Below are positions 1 to 9,016 of a stretch of DNA of 64,000 nucleotides, piece by piece. This DNA is from VAZQ01 sp963840535 (lineage in GTDB: Bacteria; Pseudomonadota; Alphaproteobacteria; Rhizobiales; Xanthobacteraceae), in assembly GCA_963840535.1 (NCBI GenBank), contig CAWIZJ010000068.1:1-64000 (forward strand). Direction: 5' to 3'. The notes under the pieces were generated by a model. It did not search any database. It saw nothing but the letters and a program-made list of their open reading frames with translations, and was not told the DNA's origin. A program made the position numbers and the translations under genes. Numbering within the stretch: the first letter of the stretch is position 1; each line of letters opens with the position of its first letter.

Positions 1-1311
1 CAGCGCCAGAACGTCCGGTATGTGTCGTGATGTGCGCGCAGAACCTCGCGTGCAACGATCGGCGATCGTCCGATGCTAAAGTTCAAGCCTTCAGCTTCCA
101 TTCCATATTGGACAGCCAAGGCGCACTGCTTGAATAATTCGCGTTGAGAACAGTGTGATTTCTTGGTGGCGTCGGAGGGCAATCCCCCCGCCTGCTTGCC
201 GAACGCGAGATAGCAATCGCCGGACAGGTAAGCCGCCTGGCGACGTCGCCAGATAGCGCCGCCGCAATTCCAAATTCCTGCTGTGCCCAGTCTACGTATG
301 CGACGCCGCAGCCCGGTGGCGGCATGATCAATCCACGTAACCACACGCTCGGGCCAAAAATATATTTCGAATTGCTCGGCTGGTTGCGCCCAGTAGTAAT
401 ATAAACGCTGATAGGATCGTGCGATTGCGGCCATCCCGCCCAACGGTCAGATCGTTCAACCGCAGGTCCGACAGAGAACTTCGCAGCTCACGATATGGCG
501 CCACCAGCGGGTATAGTTTTGCCATCTGACAAAACGTATTATCGGTCAAATCTAGTTGTCCGCTTTTTAACAAGGGCCAGGGGATGCCGTGGCGGGAAAG
601 CAGACTGGCCCAACGTTCAACTTTGAAAGTGCGACCGTCGTACACGCCATAAATGTCGATGGCGGCGATGAGGTCATCCTGGATATCAGCCCAATGTTTT
701 CGCAGTGATTCCAGCGTTGGCACGTCGATTGGCACGCCGTTGTGTTCCATAACCGCAGCGGCGGCCATGTAGCGGCCGCGCAACAGCGCCCGGGGCAGGT
801 CGATCTGCGGCAGTGTGACGGGTAATAGTCGAGCAAGTGCGTCAACGTCAGTCTGGCAGTAGTCGAGGAATTGCTCGGGTGTGTAGCGCCCGCGCCAAGT
901 GCCGTTACCGATGGCCTCCTGCATCTCCTTCTTTTCGGTGGCGCCCATACCATCGAGGCCGAAATAGGTCAGCGCGGCCAGCAGGCCCGCGCCGGAAGGC
1001 GTGCGCCGGTCCTGGTCGACCTTCGACCCCATGTTGGTGCGAGCTCGAAACTCGACGAACAAGTCGAGGATCCGTTCGGGCATCGGCCATCCAGTACGCG
1101 ATAGCAACCGAGCTCGGCTGACGCGTAGTACGACCAACAACACGTCTGGGCCAGTCGCATAGGGCGGAGCGGGCCCGAACTGACCTCCAAATTCGAAATG
1201 TCCGACCGTTTCGGAGCTCGCGCGCCACCAGGCAAACCGGGATCGGGCGTTCGCCGGTGAAGGTGGTGAACTCAAAGTCCACCACCTGTACTCGCGGAAA
1301 GCGTCGAGCAC
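1..1311 (-). CDS. Phage-type family A DNA polymerase (partial, frameshifted)
   Basis: This is a replicative DNA polymerase of prophage type, with an N-terminal DEDD 3'-5' exonuclease domain and a Pol I-like polymerase domain. The exonuclease start VVDFEFTTFTG is read near 1270 and the polymerase motif YVDWAQQEFGIAAALSGD near 270. The protein continues in a third frame (CYLAFGKQAG, then AVQYGMEAEGLNF) to base 1, so its C-terminus lies outside the window. A GTG start at 1311 abuts the stop of the upstream gene, which implies cotranscription. The frame changes near 1295, 1195, 1130, 1090, 390 and 235, while conserved residues continue each time. Sequencing indels or prophage decay would both explain this. 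Family assignment is firm; intactness is unknown. Confidence 0.8.
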
Positions 1312-1920
1312 TTAGGCCAGCCCGCGAAGCCGCTTGATGACCGGGTGATCGATGGTCGTGATCAAATGGTCACGGAAGGCGACTCGGATCAGGTCCCAGA
1401 ACCCTTCCTCCGGCCATTCCGGATCACTGATGGTGCTTTCAGCCTTGTAGATATCGTAGGCCCCCAAGTTCATGTTGGCCTTCACACGGACCCAATCAGA
1501 CATGGCTAGCTCGGCGGCCTCGCGTGCCGAACGCCACCATTGCATTTGCTTCCCCTCGGAAGGCGGAAGCCGCACCGGCCAGAAGAACAGAGTGCCCTGC
1601 CGGTTGACGGCCGTGTACAACGTCTTGATGACAAACTCGCCGGCGAGCTCCGGCACGAGGCCGGCCGTCACAATGTATTCCTCCCGCTCATCCTTGAGCT
1701 CGATGATCGGAAAGTTGTCGCGGTACTCAGGGTTGGGGTGGACCCGCACGAAGTCCTGCGGGCTCGGCTTCCGGACCGGAATCGTTAACCGCAACTTCTT
1801 CACTCCGACGGTTTCGGTGAACGACTGGTTCAGGCGCAGATTTGCAGGGTCGAAGGGGTCGAGCGCCGGGGTGTTGGTTTTGTTTTCCGGGTCGGCGGCT
1901 TGCAAAGTTGGCTTAGTCAT
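1312..1920 (-). CDS. Conserved prophage protein upstream of polymerase
   Basis: A protein of about 202 residues with no named domain that I can recognise. It resembles conserved alphaproteobacterial proteins encoded beside phage DNA polymerases, with a core around PEYRDNFPIIELKDEREEYIV and a second conserved block ANMNLGAYDIYKAE. I chose the ATG at 1920 because CAGGAG lies nine bases upstream; the longer TTG start at 1941 would place that ribosome site inside the gene. The stop is immediately followed by the polymerase start. A replication accessory role, for example single-strand DNA binding, is only a guess from position. Confidence 0.75.
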   Translation of the reverse strand: MTKPTLQAADPENKTNTPALDPFDPANLRLNQSFTETVGVKKLRLTIPVRKPSPQDFVRVHPNPEYRDNFPIIELKDEREEYIVTAGLVPELAGEFVIKTLYTAVNRQGTLFFWPVRLPPSEGKQMQWWRSAREAAELAMSDWVRVKANMNLGAYDIYKAESTISDPEWPEEGFWDLIRVAFRDHLITTIDHPVIKRLRGLA

Positions 1921-1937
1921 GGCAGAAACTCCTGTAC

Positions 1938-2930
1938 TCAAGGTTTTTGAAAGGGCTGCTTACCCCGCTCGCTCGAGCGGGTTTTTTTGGGGGGGGCCGC
2001 GGGCGGTGTTGGTCGCGCGCATCCCGATGGCGACGTGGGCACGACGTGCCGTGGGTGAAGGCGTGAAGTCTTGTCCGAGAGCCGGATGCGGGAGATCTGC
2101 ATGTCCGGTTCGACGCCCCCATAGGCGATGTCGCAGCCGACGAATCTGCGCCCCAACTCATGTGCAACGTGCATTACGGTAAAGCCGCCAGCGGCGGGAT
2201 CGACAACGAGATCACCCGGCTCCGTGACGGCAGCGATCAGCCGTGCGATCAAACCGGCTGGTTTCGCGTGCGGGTGAATTCTGCGATCAACCTTCTCAGT
2301 CCACCGGTTCGGAATACCGCGATCACGCCAAGTCGCCCGCGCACGCAGCGGAGGCTTCTGCAGCACCGACAGGTAATCGCCGCGCCGCCGGGTGCGGTAG
2401 CCCATGCCGATGCGCCCGCAATCCCAGCTGATCATATCGACGCATGGAAGGATGTCGGCGATGTGGAGATGAGCACCCGTGCAGACGCGGTACGTGTCGG
2501 CCCAGTACATCAAGTAACCGCTCGGCCGCAGCACCCGCGCTATATCCCGGCAGCACGCGTCGATATAGCCGTCACTCATCGCCGGCAGTGCACAGCGCGC
2601 ACGCTGACGGGCCCCCTCGTTGCCGTATTTCAACCGATCAGCACGCCGCGGTGCTGTGGATCGAAGAACGCGGCCGCCGCACAATCATCTGGCAGTGATC
2701 GCAAGAGCGTCAGCGCATCCCCGCGGGTCGCGACGTCGCGCGGCCACGACAACACCGAAGTTCCTTGAGCGGAAACGGAAACTGCGTTGTCGCCGACGAT
2801 GAGCTGGTCGATCGGCAGCACCGCTTGCGTCGTGTCGGGTGTGGCTCTAGTCTCGGCGGCGTGGTTCTGCCCTGAACCGATGCACTGCCGAGACCCGCCG
2901 TCGCTAGCGGGGGTTCGCCATGTTGGACAT
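1938..2930 (-). CDS. Prophage DNA methyltransferase (N6-adenine/N4-cytosine type, frameshifted)
   Basis: This would methylate an exocyclic amino group of adenine or cytosine. The catalytic motif IV (FFDPQHRG, near 2650) precedes the AdoMet-binding motif I (VVDPAAGGF, near 2195), which is the beta-class order. The N-terminal part (residues from LPIDQLIVGDNAV) is read in one frame and continues after about 2640 as LKYGNEGARQRARCALPAM in another, so the gene carries at least one frameshift there and probably one near 2905. The start is uncertain: an ATG at 2930 follows the preceding gene's stop by three bases but needs the 2905 shift. The C-terminal 40 residues are low complexity and may also be off-frame. 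No restriction enzyme is adjacent, so an orphan phage methylase is likely. Confidence 0.75.
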
Positions 2931-2933
2931 AGC

Positions 2934-3137
2934 TCACGCCGCCGCCTCGGTCGCCCGGGTGCCTCGCGGGCGAGCGTCTGTCCGGAAATACGCCCTGCCG
3001 TTGATGACCTCCGGCTTTTCGAGCAGGCCGTCCTGAAGCCATCGGTCGATGGTTCTCGTTGAGACGCCCCAACGCTCAGCAAAACGGCGCTTCGGCTCCT
3101 TGGTCGGGCTTTGTTCGCTCTGATCGCTTCCTCGCAT
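2934..3137 (-). CDS. Small excisionase/AlpA-like HTH protein
   Basis: A 67-residue basic protein whose centre (RRFAERWGVSTRTIDRWLQD) is a winged helix-turn-helix of the MerR/excisionase class, followed by GRAYFRTD. In phages and integrative elements such proteins direct integrase towards excision or regulate early genes. I used the internal ATG at 3137; longer upstream starts add residues with no similarity to the fold. It lies between the integrase side and the methyltransferase on the same strand, which fits the excisionase or early-regulator role. The specific function is inferred from fold and location. Confidence 0.65.
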   Translation of the reverse strand: MRGSDQSEQSPTKEPKRRFAERWGVSTRTIDRWLQDGLLEKPEVINGRAYFRTDARPRGTRATEAAA

Positions 3138-3181
3138 CTGGCGAGACAAGATGCGACAAGGATGGAGAAAGCGAAGCGGAT

Positions 3182-3732
3182 TTAAGTAGGGAGTAATTCT
3201 TTCCGGGCTTTTAGCACACGTCGTAGGGCATTCCGGAATTTTTTTTGTAGCGTTGAAGGGTCTAACGAACGGCCCTTTTTCGTCTTGTACCACTCGCGAT
3301 GATGATCCCGAATTCGCCTGCAGGCTTCGATGTCACGAACGCTGCCGATCTCGCATCCCCTTTCCCCGGCAATCTGAGCCACCGCATCGAAAACACGTTC
3401 GCAGAGTTGCCGATTGGTAAAGTCATTCCACTTGATCGGCGCATGAGCCGGGCGAGCGTTTAGCTTGCCGCTATCGGCGGCGAGGACGAAGGCGAACAGA
3501 AGCCACCTAATCGGGTTATCAGAGGGGATCTCGTACTTGTGCAGTACTGGGAGTAAAGCTGCTCCGCTTCCTGCAACATCGCATGGGCCTGTTGCTCCTC
3601 AATCTCCCGCAATTTGGCCGGATCGTCCTTTGCGTTCTCAATCTGTCGCTTCCACTCAAAATATTCGATGTTCGCGAGCGATGGCGTCTCCATGTCAAGT
3701 TTCGGAACGACCTTGTTTTTCTTTCTGGGCAC
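3182..3732 (-). CDS. Hypothetical prophage protein (frameshifted)
   Basis: About 183 residues once a single frameshift near 3545 is repaired. The N-terminal frame begins MPRKKNKVVPKLDMETPSL and carries a charged, probably helical segment (residues about 25-60). After the shift the reading continues as YEIPSDNPIRWLLFAFVLAA and then a basic C-terminus ending RKELLPT. I do not recognise a family. Its start overlaps the end of the integrase gene by about 38 bases, so it is probably expressed with it. Confidence 0.5.
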
Positions 3733-4963
3733 CTGGTCCTCCGCTAACTTGATTGTGCCGTCCGTAATCGGACAAATTCTTACGCGCTTTGTCCCCGGCT
3801 AGCCCGGCGACAAAGCCGCCCCATGCGTCGAGCGCGCGGCGCTTTTCCTCCGAAAACTCGTGCTTCTGGTAGACGCCTACAATTCCTGCGAAGGACCAGC
3901 TCGCGTGGTTCAGCACCTTTTCAATGATGGGCAGATTGATTTCGAGCCGGGCGAGGCCGGACGCGACAGTGCGGCGTAGGTCGTGCAGCCGCCAATCCGG
4001 CATGTCGGGCGGCAGTAGGGCATCGAGCCGCCGCTTGCCCTTGCTATATCCGCTCGAGGGTGCGTCGCCAGTCAACGTGAGCACGAACTGATTACCGATG
4101 CGCGGCAATGCCGTCAGGATCGCGATGGCGGGCTCACTAAGGGGGATTTCGTGCGGCCGGTTGTTCTTCATTTCGCTCTGGCGCCAAGGTCCAGCGGCGG
4201 CAGCCTTCTAAATCGATTTCGGACCATCGCATTCCCGCAACTTCGTCCCGTCGCTGGCCGGTTAGGATGAGCAACTGGACCAGAGCCCCGAAGGTGCCGC
4301 CGATCTTGTCGGCCGCATGCCATACCGCGCGAGCTCCTGATCGGTCAGCACTCGGTCGCGGGATCGCTCGGCAGTCGGGGGTTTCACGCCAGCGCAGGGC
4401 GACGCTGCAATGATGTCGCGGGCGACCGCCCAGTTGAACATCTTGCGGATGGCGGCGAGGGTCCGATCGGCGGCAATTGGTTTGCCGCCGTCCACCACGC
4501 GGTCAATCAGGTCGAGCACGTCGCGGCGGATGATGTCCCGCACCAGCCTGCCACGCCAGCGCGGCAGCACATGCAGATCGAGCAGGCGTTGGGTTTCCGT
4601 GGCGGTGCGTGGCCGGTTCGATCGTTTGCAATGCCGCTCGATGAACTGCCTTGCCACGGCCTCGACGGTGTCCGCCTTGGCCGTGCGTTCTTGCACCTTC
4701 TCGCGGCCTGGGTTCCGACCTTCGGCAACGGCTCGCAATGCCTTGCTGGCAAAACTCCGTGCGGACTTGAGATCGATGGCCGGGTATTGGCCTACCGTAT
4801 GTTTACGCGGGATGCCGGCGTGCCTGTATCGCACGGCCCATGACTTGGCCCCGGACGGCTGCAGGACGAGGTAGAGGCCTGGCATGTGCCGGTCGGCAAT
4901 TTCCCTGCGGTCAGGTCCAGGTTTGACGGTTTCGATTGTGCGAACTGTGAGTGTCTGCGCCAC
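3695..4963 (-). CDS. int: Tyrosine recombinase / prophage integrase (frameshifted)
   Basis: This enzyme catalyses site-specific integration and excision of the element to its left. The order is an N-terminal DUF4102-type arm-binding domain (VRTIETVKPG... YLVLQPSGAKSWAVRYRH), a core-binding SAM-like domain, and the catalytic domain with the first Arg in TGQRRDEV, the HxxR box in LHDLRRTV, the His/Trp position in NHASW and the nucleophile Tyr in GVYQKHEF. Two frameshifts, near 4324 and 4171, break the catalytic domain. The GTG start at 4963 has GAGGGGAAC upstream; longer starts lack a ribosome site. It reads away from the tRNA-like sequence about 140 bases upstream, the classic layout of a tRNA-targeting integrase. 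Confidence 0.88.
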
Positions 4964-5100
4964 TGGTGTTCCCCTCGGGTAACGGCCGGGTAACACTGAT
5001 AGCATGTCTTGTGTGGCCGTCACTGTCTTAGACAATGTTGGACAATCCCGCATAATGCACGGAAAAATCCGAATTATTTTTTGTTTGTTAGCGGCCGCAA

Positions 5101-5176
5101 GTGTCCGGGCGTGTCGCGGTAGAGCACCAGACTACGAATCTGGGGGTCAGGAGTTCGAATCTCTTCGGGCGCGCCA
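5101..5176 (+). tRNA. tRNA-Arg(ACG)-like sequence, probable attachment-site copy
   Basis: The anticodon arm CCAGA-CTACGAA-TCTGG (anticodon ACG), variable loop, T-arm with TTCGAAT, acceptor CGGGCGC, discriminator G and encoded CCA are all well formed from about 5119 to 5176. The 5' bases GTGTCCG can pair with the acceptor only by using two G-U pairs, and the D-stem does not pair with GAGC. This suggests that only the 3' three-quarters descend from a real tRNA-Arg. An integrase gene starts about 140 bases to the left and faces away. I read it as the host 3' fragment left after element integration, with the intact tRNA expected at the far end of the element. It may still score as a weak tRNA. 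Confidence 0.6.
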
Positions 5177-5525
5177 AACAACGTGTTGTCAGGCATGAGG
5201 TTTTCGCTTTCTCATTGCCTTCGGCAGCGCCGCTGGTTTGCAGTTGGTCTGCAAACTTTGTTCGCGGTGAGTTCTCAAGGTTGAAGATGGCCAGTTCGGC
5301 GACCCCGCGCGTCCGCCCGAAGAAAGTGCGAAACTGATTTGCAGCCGGCCTTCGTCATCGCCTCCCGCAGTGACGAGCCTTGCGTACATTCTTCTTGGCG
5401 GCGGCGCTTATCCAGGTGAAGATAGGAGTTCGATCGTGCATCTAGCTTGTTAGCCGGCGGTCCAACCAAATCGGACCCAATTCATCACTGGCTCAACTCA
5501 GCGTCCGGCTTCCCGGAGGTTTCCC
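5177..5525. other. Intergenic region right of the attachment site
   Basis: About 350 bases between the tRNA-like sequence and the TTG start of the peptide-binding protein. Short open frames here have no ribosome site or recognisable similarity. The last ten bases hold the GGAGG ribosome site of the downstream gene. I see no clear hairpin or promoter, though a promoter for the downstream gene is expected here. Confidence 0.4.
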
Positions 5526-7433
5526 TTGCGCCTGACCCGTCGCTCCATCCTTCACACCGGCACGCTTGCCGCCGTCTCCCCCTTGTTTGGCCAAGCGCCA
5601 TTGCCCGCAACGCCGGCGCGCGCGCAAGCCTCCGAGCCGCAGTGGCGGCACGGTCTGTCGCTGTTCGGCGACCTCAAGTATCCGCCCGGCTTCACGCATT
5701 TTGACTACGTCAATCCGCAGGCGCCGAAAGGTGGGGCGGTACGCTTCGTGGCGCTCGGCACTTTCGACAACTTCAACCAGGCAATAGCCGGGCTCAAGGG
5801 CTTGTTCGCCGCGGCGGCCGGCACGATTTGCGACACGTTGATGGTGCCGTCGCTCGACGAAGCGTCGGCGCATTACGGGCTGATCGCGGAAGCGGTAAGT
5901 CACCCCGCGAACTTTGCGTCCACCTCCTTTCGCTTGCGCGCCGCTGCTCGCTATCACGACGGCAAGCCGATTACGGTCGAGGACGTGATCTATTCCTTCG
6001 AGGCCTACAAGAGATACAACCCCTTCATCGGCGCCTTTTACCGCCACGTCGTGAGAGTCGAGCAGAGCGGCGAGCGCGAGGTCACTTTCACTTTCGATTC
6101 CCCCGGCAACCAGGAAATGCCCGTGATCCTCGGGCAACTCAGAGTACTGCCCAAACACTGGTGGGAAGGAAGCGACGCGTCGGGCAAGAAGCGCGACATC
6201 GGCGCAACCACGCTCGAGCCGCCGCTCGGCAGTGGCGCCTTCCGCATCAAGGAATTCGTCCCCGGTCGCTCGGTGGTTTATGGACGGGTGAAGGACTATT
6301 GGGCCAAGGATCTGAACGTCAATATCGGGCGCGACAACTTCGATGACGTTCGCTACGAGTATGTTCGTGACCCGACGGTCGCGCTTGAAACCTTCAAGGC
6401 CGACCATGCGGACTGGCGCATGGAGAACAGTGCCAAGAACTGGGCCACGGCCTACGATTTTCCCGCAGTCAAGGAGAAGCGGGTCGTCCTCGAGGAATTC
6501 CCGCAGCGCGACCGCGGGATCATGCGCGCCTTCGCCTTCAACACGCGGCGCGACAAGTTCAAGGACGCGAGGGTGCGACGGGCGTTCAATTTCGCCTTCG
6601 ACTTCGAGGAAATGAACAAGCAGTTCTTCTTCGGTCAGTACAGACGGATCAACAGCTTCTTCGAGGGCACCGAGCTGGCCGGTTCCGGGCTGCCGCAGGG
6701 GGAGGAGCTCAAGATCCTGGAGCCGCTGCGCGACAAGGTGCCCCCCGAGGTCTTCACCACTCCGTTCGCCAATCCGCTCGCCGGCGGATCGGAGAATATG
6801 CGTGCCAACCTGCGCGAGGGGATGCGGCTCATGCGGGAGGCGGGCTACGAGGTACGCGACCACAAGCAGGTCAACTTGCGAACCGGCGAGGTGCTGAGCG
6901 TCGAGATTCTGAATGCAACGAGCGATCCGTCGGGAGCAGAACGCTTCATCCTCTTCTACCGGCCCTCCCTTGTTCGTCTCGGTATCGACGTCACCGTGCG
7001 AAGTGTCGACGACGTGCAGTATCAGAATCGGTTACAAAACTTCGACTTCGATATCATCATAGCCACATGGCCGCAGTCCCTGTCGCCCGGCAACGAGCAA
7101 CGCGATTTGTGGAGCTCTCAGGCAGCCGATACGCAGGGCGCGCGCAACTTTGTCGGCATCAGGAATCCCGCGATCGATGCCCTGATCGAGCGCGTGATCT
7201 TTGCCAAGAGCCGTGGCGAACTGGTGGCGGCCACCAGGGCGCTCGACCGTGTCCTGCTGTGGAACCACTACGTCGTGCCGCTATTTACCGATGACAGGTT
7301 GCGCGCGGCACGCTGGGACCGCTTCGGGCGGCCCGATCCGTTGCCCGAATATGGTGGCGCGGCATTTCCAACCGTCTGGTGGTGGGATGCCGGAAGAGCC
7401 GCCAAAACAGGGCTTCCCGTCGCCGATCGATGA
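5526..7433 (+). CDS. ABC transporter substrate-binding protein, family 5, YejA-like
   Basis: A 635-residue periplasmic binding protein of the oligopeptide/microcin C (YejA) group that would deliver peptides to an inner-membrane ABC permease. A twin-arginine-type leader (LTRRSILHTG, hydrophobic stretch, then ARAQA) spans residues 1 to about 34. The mature protein starts HGLSLFGDLKYPPGFTHFDY, typical of YejA. A family-5 binding core follows, including FRLRAAARYHDGKPITVEDV near residue 140 and a C-terminal TVWWWD. The TTG start is supported by GGAGG six bases upstream. No permease or ATPase genes follow, so it is an orphan or works with a distant yejBEF set. The frame is intact. Confidence 0.92.
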   Translation: MRLTRRSILHTGTLAAVSPLFGQAPLPATPARAQASEPQWRHGLSLFGDLKYPPGFTHFDYVNPQAPKGGAVRFVALGTFDNFNQAIAGLKGLFAAAAGTICDTLMVPSLDEASAHYGLIAEAVSHPANFASTSFRLRAAARYHDGKPITVEDVIYSFEAYKRYNPFIGAFYRHVVRVEQSGEREVTFTFDSPGNQEMPVILGQLRVLPKHWWEGSDASGKKRDIGATTLEPPLGSGAFRIKEFVPGRSVVYGRVKDYWAKDLNVNIGRDNFDDVRYEYVRDPTVALETFKADHADWRMENSAKNWATAYDFPAVKEKRVVLEEFPQRDRGIMRAFAFNTRRDKFKDARVRRAFNFAFDFEEMNKQFFFGQYRRINSFFEGTELAGSGLPQGEELKILEPLRDKVPPEVFTTPFANPLAGGSENMRANLREGMRLMREAGYEVRDHKQVNLRTGEVLSVEILNATSDPSGAERFILFYRPSLVRLGIDVTVRSVDDVQYQNRLQNFDFDIIIATWPQSLSPGNEQRDLWSSQAADTQGARNFVGIRNPAIDALIERVIFAKSRGELVAATRALDRVLLWNHYVVPLFTDDRLRAARWDRFGRPDPLPEYGGAAFPTVWWWDAGRAAKTGLPVADR

Positions 7434-7643
7434 CCATATGCGAACGGTACGTATCGGCAAGACGCTTGGGATTCCGCGACCGACGTCGATGCTCTTGCGT
7501 TCACCAAGGTGATTGATTGGAGCGTGTGGCGGGCTGCTGCTGGCAGCGCTATTTCGACAAGCTACATCGCGTGCCCGCAAACGTCGCGGCTTGACCATGC
7601 TGCGCTGCCGCCGGCTTCGTCGCGAAATCTCGAGTGCGGCCGA

Positions 7644-7934
7644 CTACTCCTCGAAGTTCGAGGTTTCCGCATTGGCCTCTATCCGGCGGGAATTCTGGCG
7701 GCCGGCGGTGACCTCCACCTGCGCAGGGGCCATTCCGGACTCTTGGCGGCGCTCCTTGGGGCTTTTCGCCTCGTCATTCTTGAACCCGAGCTCCTGGCGC
7801 CAGCGGAAATATGTGCTCTCCGTCATGCCGATCTTGCGCGTCGCATCGGCAATGCTTCGGCCTTGCGAGACTAGGGCGTCGACCTGGAGCAGCTTCATGG
7901 CAATCTCTTCGGGCTTGGGTTTCTTCCTCGGCAC
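7644..7934 (-). mobile_element. IS3-family OrfA-like HTH remnant fused to the transpeptidase
   Basis: From a GTG codon at 7934 the translation PRKKPKPEEIAMKLLQVDAL... GMTESTYFRWRQELG matches the first helix-turn-helix segment of IS3-type OrfA proteins (typically KPEEI.. KLRQVDVL.. TYYRWR). The following leucine-zipper part is degraded, and no OrfB or inverted repeats are visible. It is in frame with the upstream transpeptidase. I interpret it as an insertion-sequence fragment captured at the 3' end of that gene; a domesticated DNA-binding tail is a less likely alternative. Confidence 0.55.
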
Positions 7935-8824
7935 ATCCGAAGCCGACGGCACGCCGGAGGAAACAGCGGCCCCTCCCGCGGGGGGACCAACCGGCGCCGC
8001 TGCGCTCGTTGCTGGCGGCCTGCCTCGCAGCACGATCACGCGCGTGCCCACCTTCACCCGCGTGTAGAGGTCCGTGATGTCCTCGTTGGTCAGCCGGATG
8101 CAGCCGGACGACACGAAGGTCCCGATGGTCGACGGCTGATTGGTGCCATGGATTCGATAGAGGGTGTTGCCCAGATAAAGCGCGCGTGCGCCGAGCGGGT
8201 TGCCCTCGCCGCCGGCCATGAAGCGCGGCAGATAGGGCTGGCGCTCGATCATTTGCTCGGGCGGGTTCCAATCGGGCCATTCCGCCATTCGGGACACCTT
8301 CTCTGCGCCGGCCCATTTGAAGCCTTCGCGGCCGACGCCGATGCCGTAACGCAACGCCTTACCGTTGCCGAGCACGAGATAGAGATAGGTGTTGGGCGTA
8401 TCGACGATGATCGTGCCCGCCTGCTCCCTGGTGTGATAGTCGACAAGGGTGCGACGGAGCTCCGGCGGCAGCTCCTTTCTCGGGCCGGTTTCCGGCCGCA
8501 CCTCGGGCGGGAGCGCCGCGGTGCTGCGGGGGTCGATTTGAGCCGCACCGGTTGCACCCGGATCGACCACATCTGCGTCTTCTCCGTGCCGGCCGGGACC
8601 CAGCCACGCGGTGGCACGGCGCCGCCCGGCGAACCGTAATAGCGCCGTTGCGGCACGCCGGTGCCGGCCTCAAACGGCGGAATTGGCCGATAGCGCGGAC
8701 CTGTCGGGTAGACCTGCGACGGCGGGTAGACTTGAGGGGGGTGCGACTGTGCGTAGCTCTGACCGGCCGAATTTCCGAGGCCGATCAAAGAGATCGCGAT
8801 CAGGCCAGCAGCCCACAGAAACAT
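7644..8824 (-). CDS. L,D-transpeptidase (YkuD) with IS3-type HTH tail (frameshifted)
   Basis: An exported enzyme that would make 3-3 peptidoglycan cross-links or anchor proteins to peptidoglycan. The signal peptide (FLWAAGLIAISLIGLG...) and a Pro-rich linker are in one frame. A one-base shift near 8573 leads to the YkuD domain, which carries RIHGTNQPSTIG and the catalytic SSGCIRL (His and Cys present). After the domain and an Ala/Pro linker, the frame runs without a stop into a 96-residue region with a transposase-type HTH (see the 7644-7934 entry). The usual L,D-transpeptidase would end near 7935, so the tail is either a read-through caused by an indel or a real fusion. Confidence 0.85.
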
Positions 8825-9016
8825 GCCCCTCTCCCGTGCGTAAGCCAGAACAATTCAACGTGGCGCATTCAAGACGAGGCGGCCGAATCAACAATTTATG
8901 GATAAAGCTTGATGTAATCGGGCGGCACCGCAGTAAAATCGCACCAGCGTAGCAGAGAAGCCAGTCCCGAGAAAGTTGACGCACCGCTCATGCCGTCACG
9001 TTAGAGGAGATCGCCA

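Noticed and set aside
5493..6863. 456-residue minus-strand open frame opposite the YejA-like gene
   Set aside because: Composition typical of an antisense GC-rich frame; no domains, whereas the plus strand has an intact binding protein with leader.
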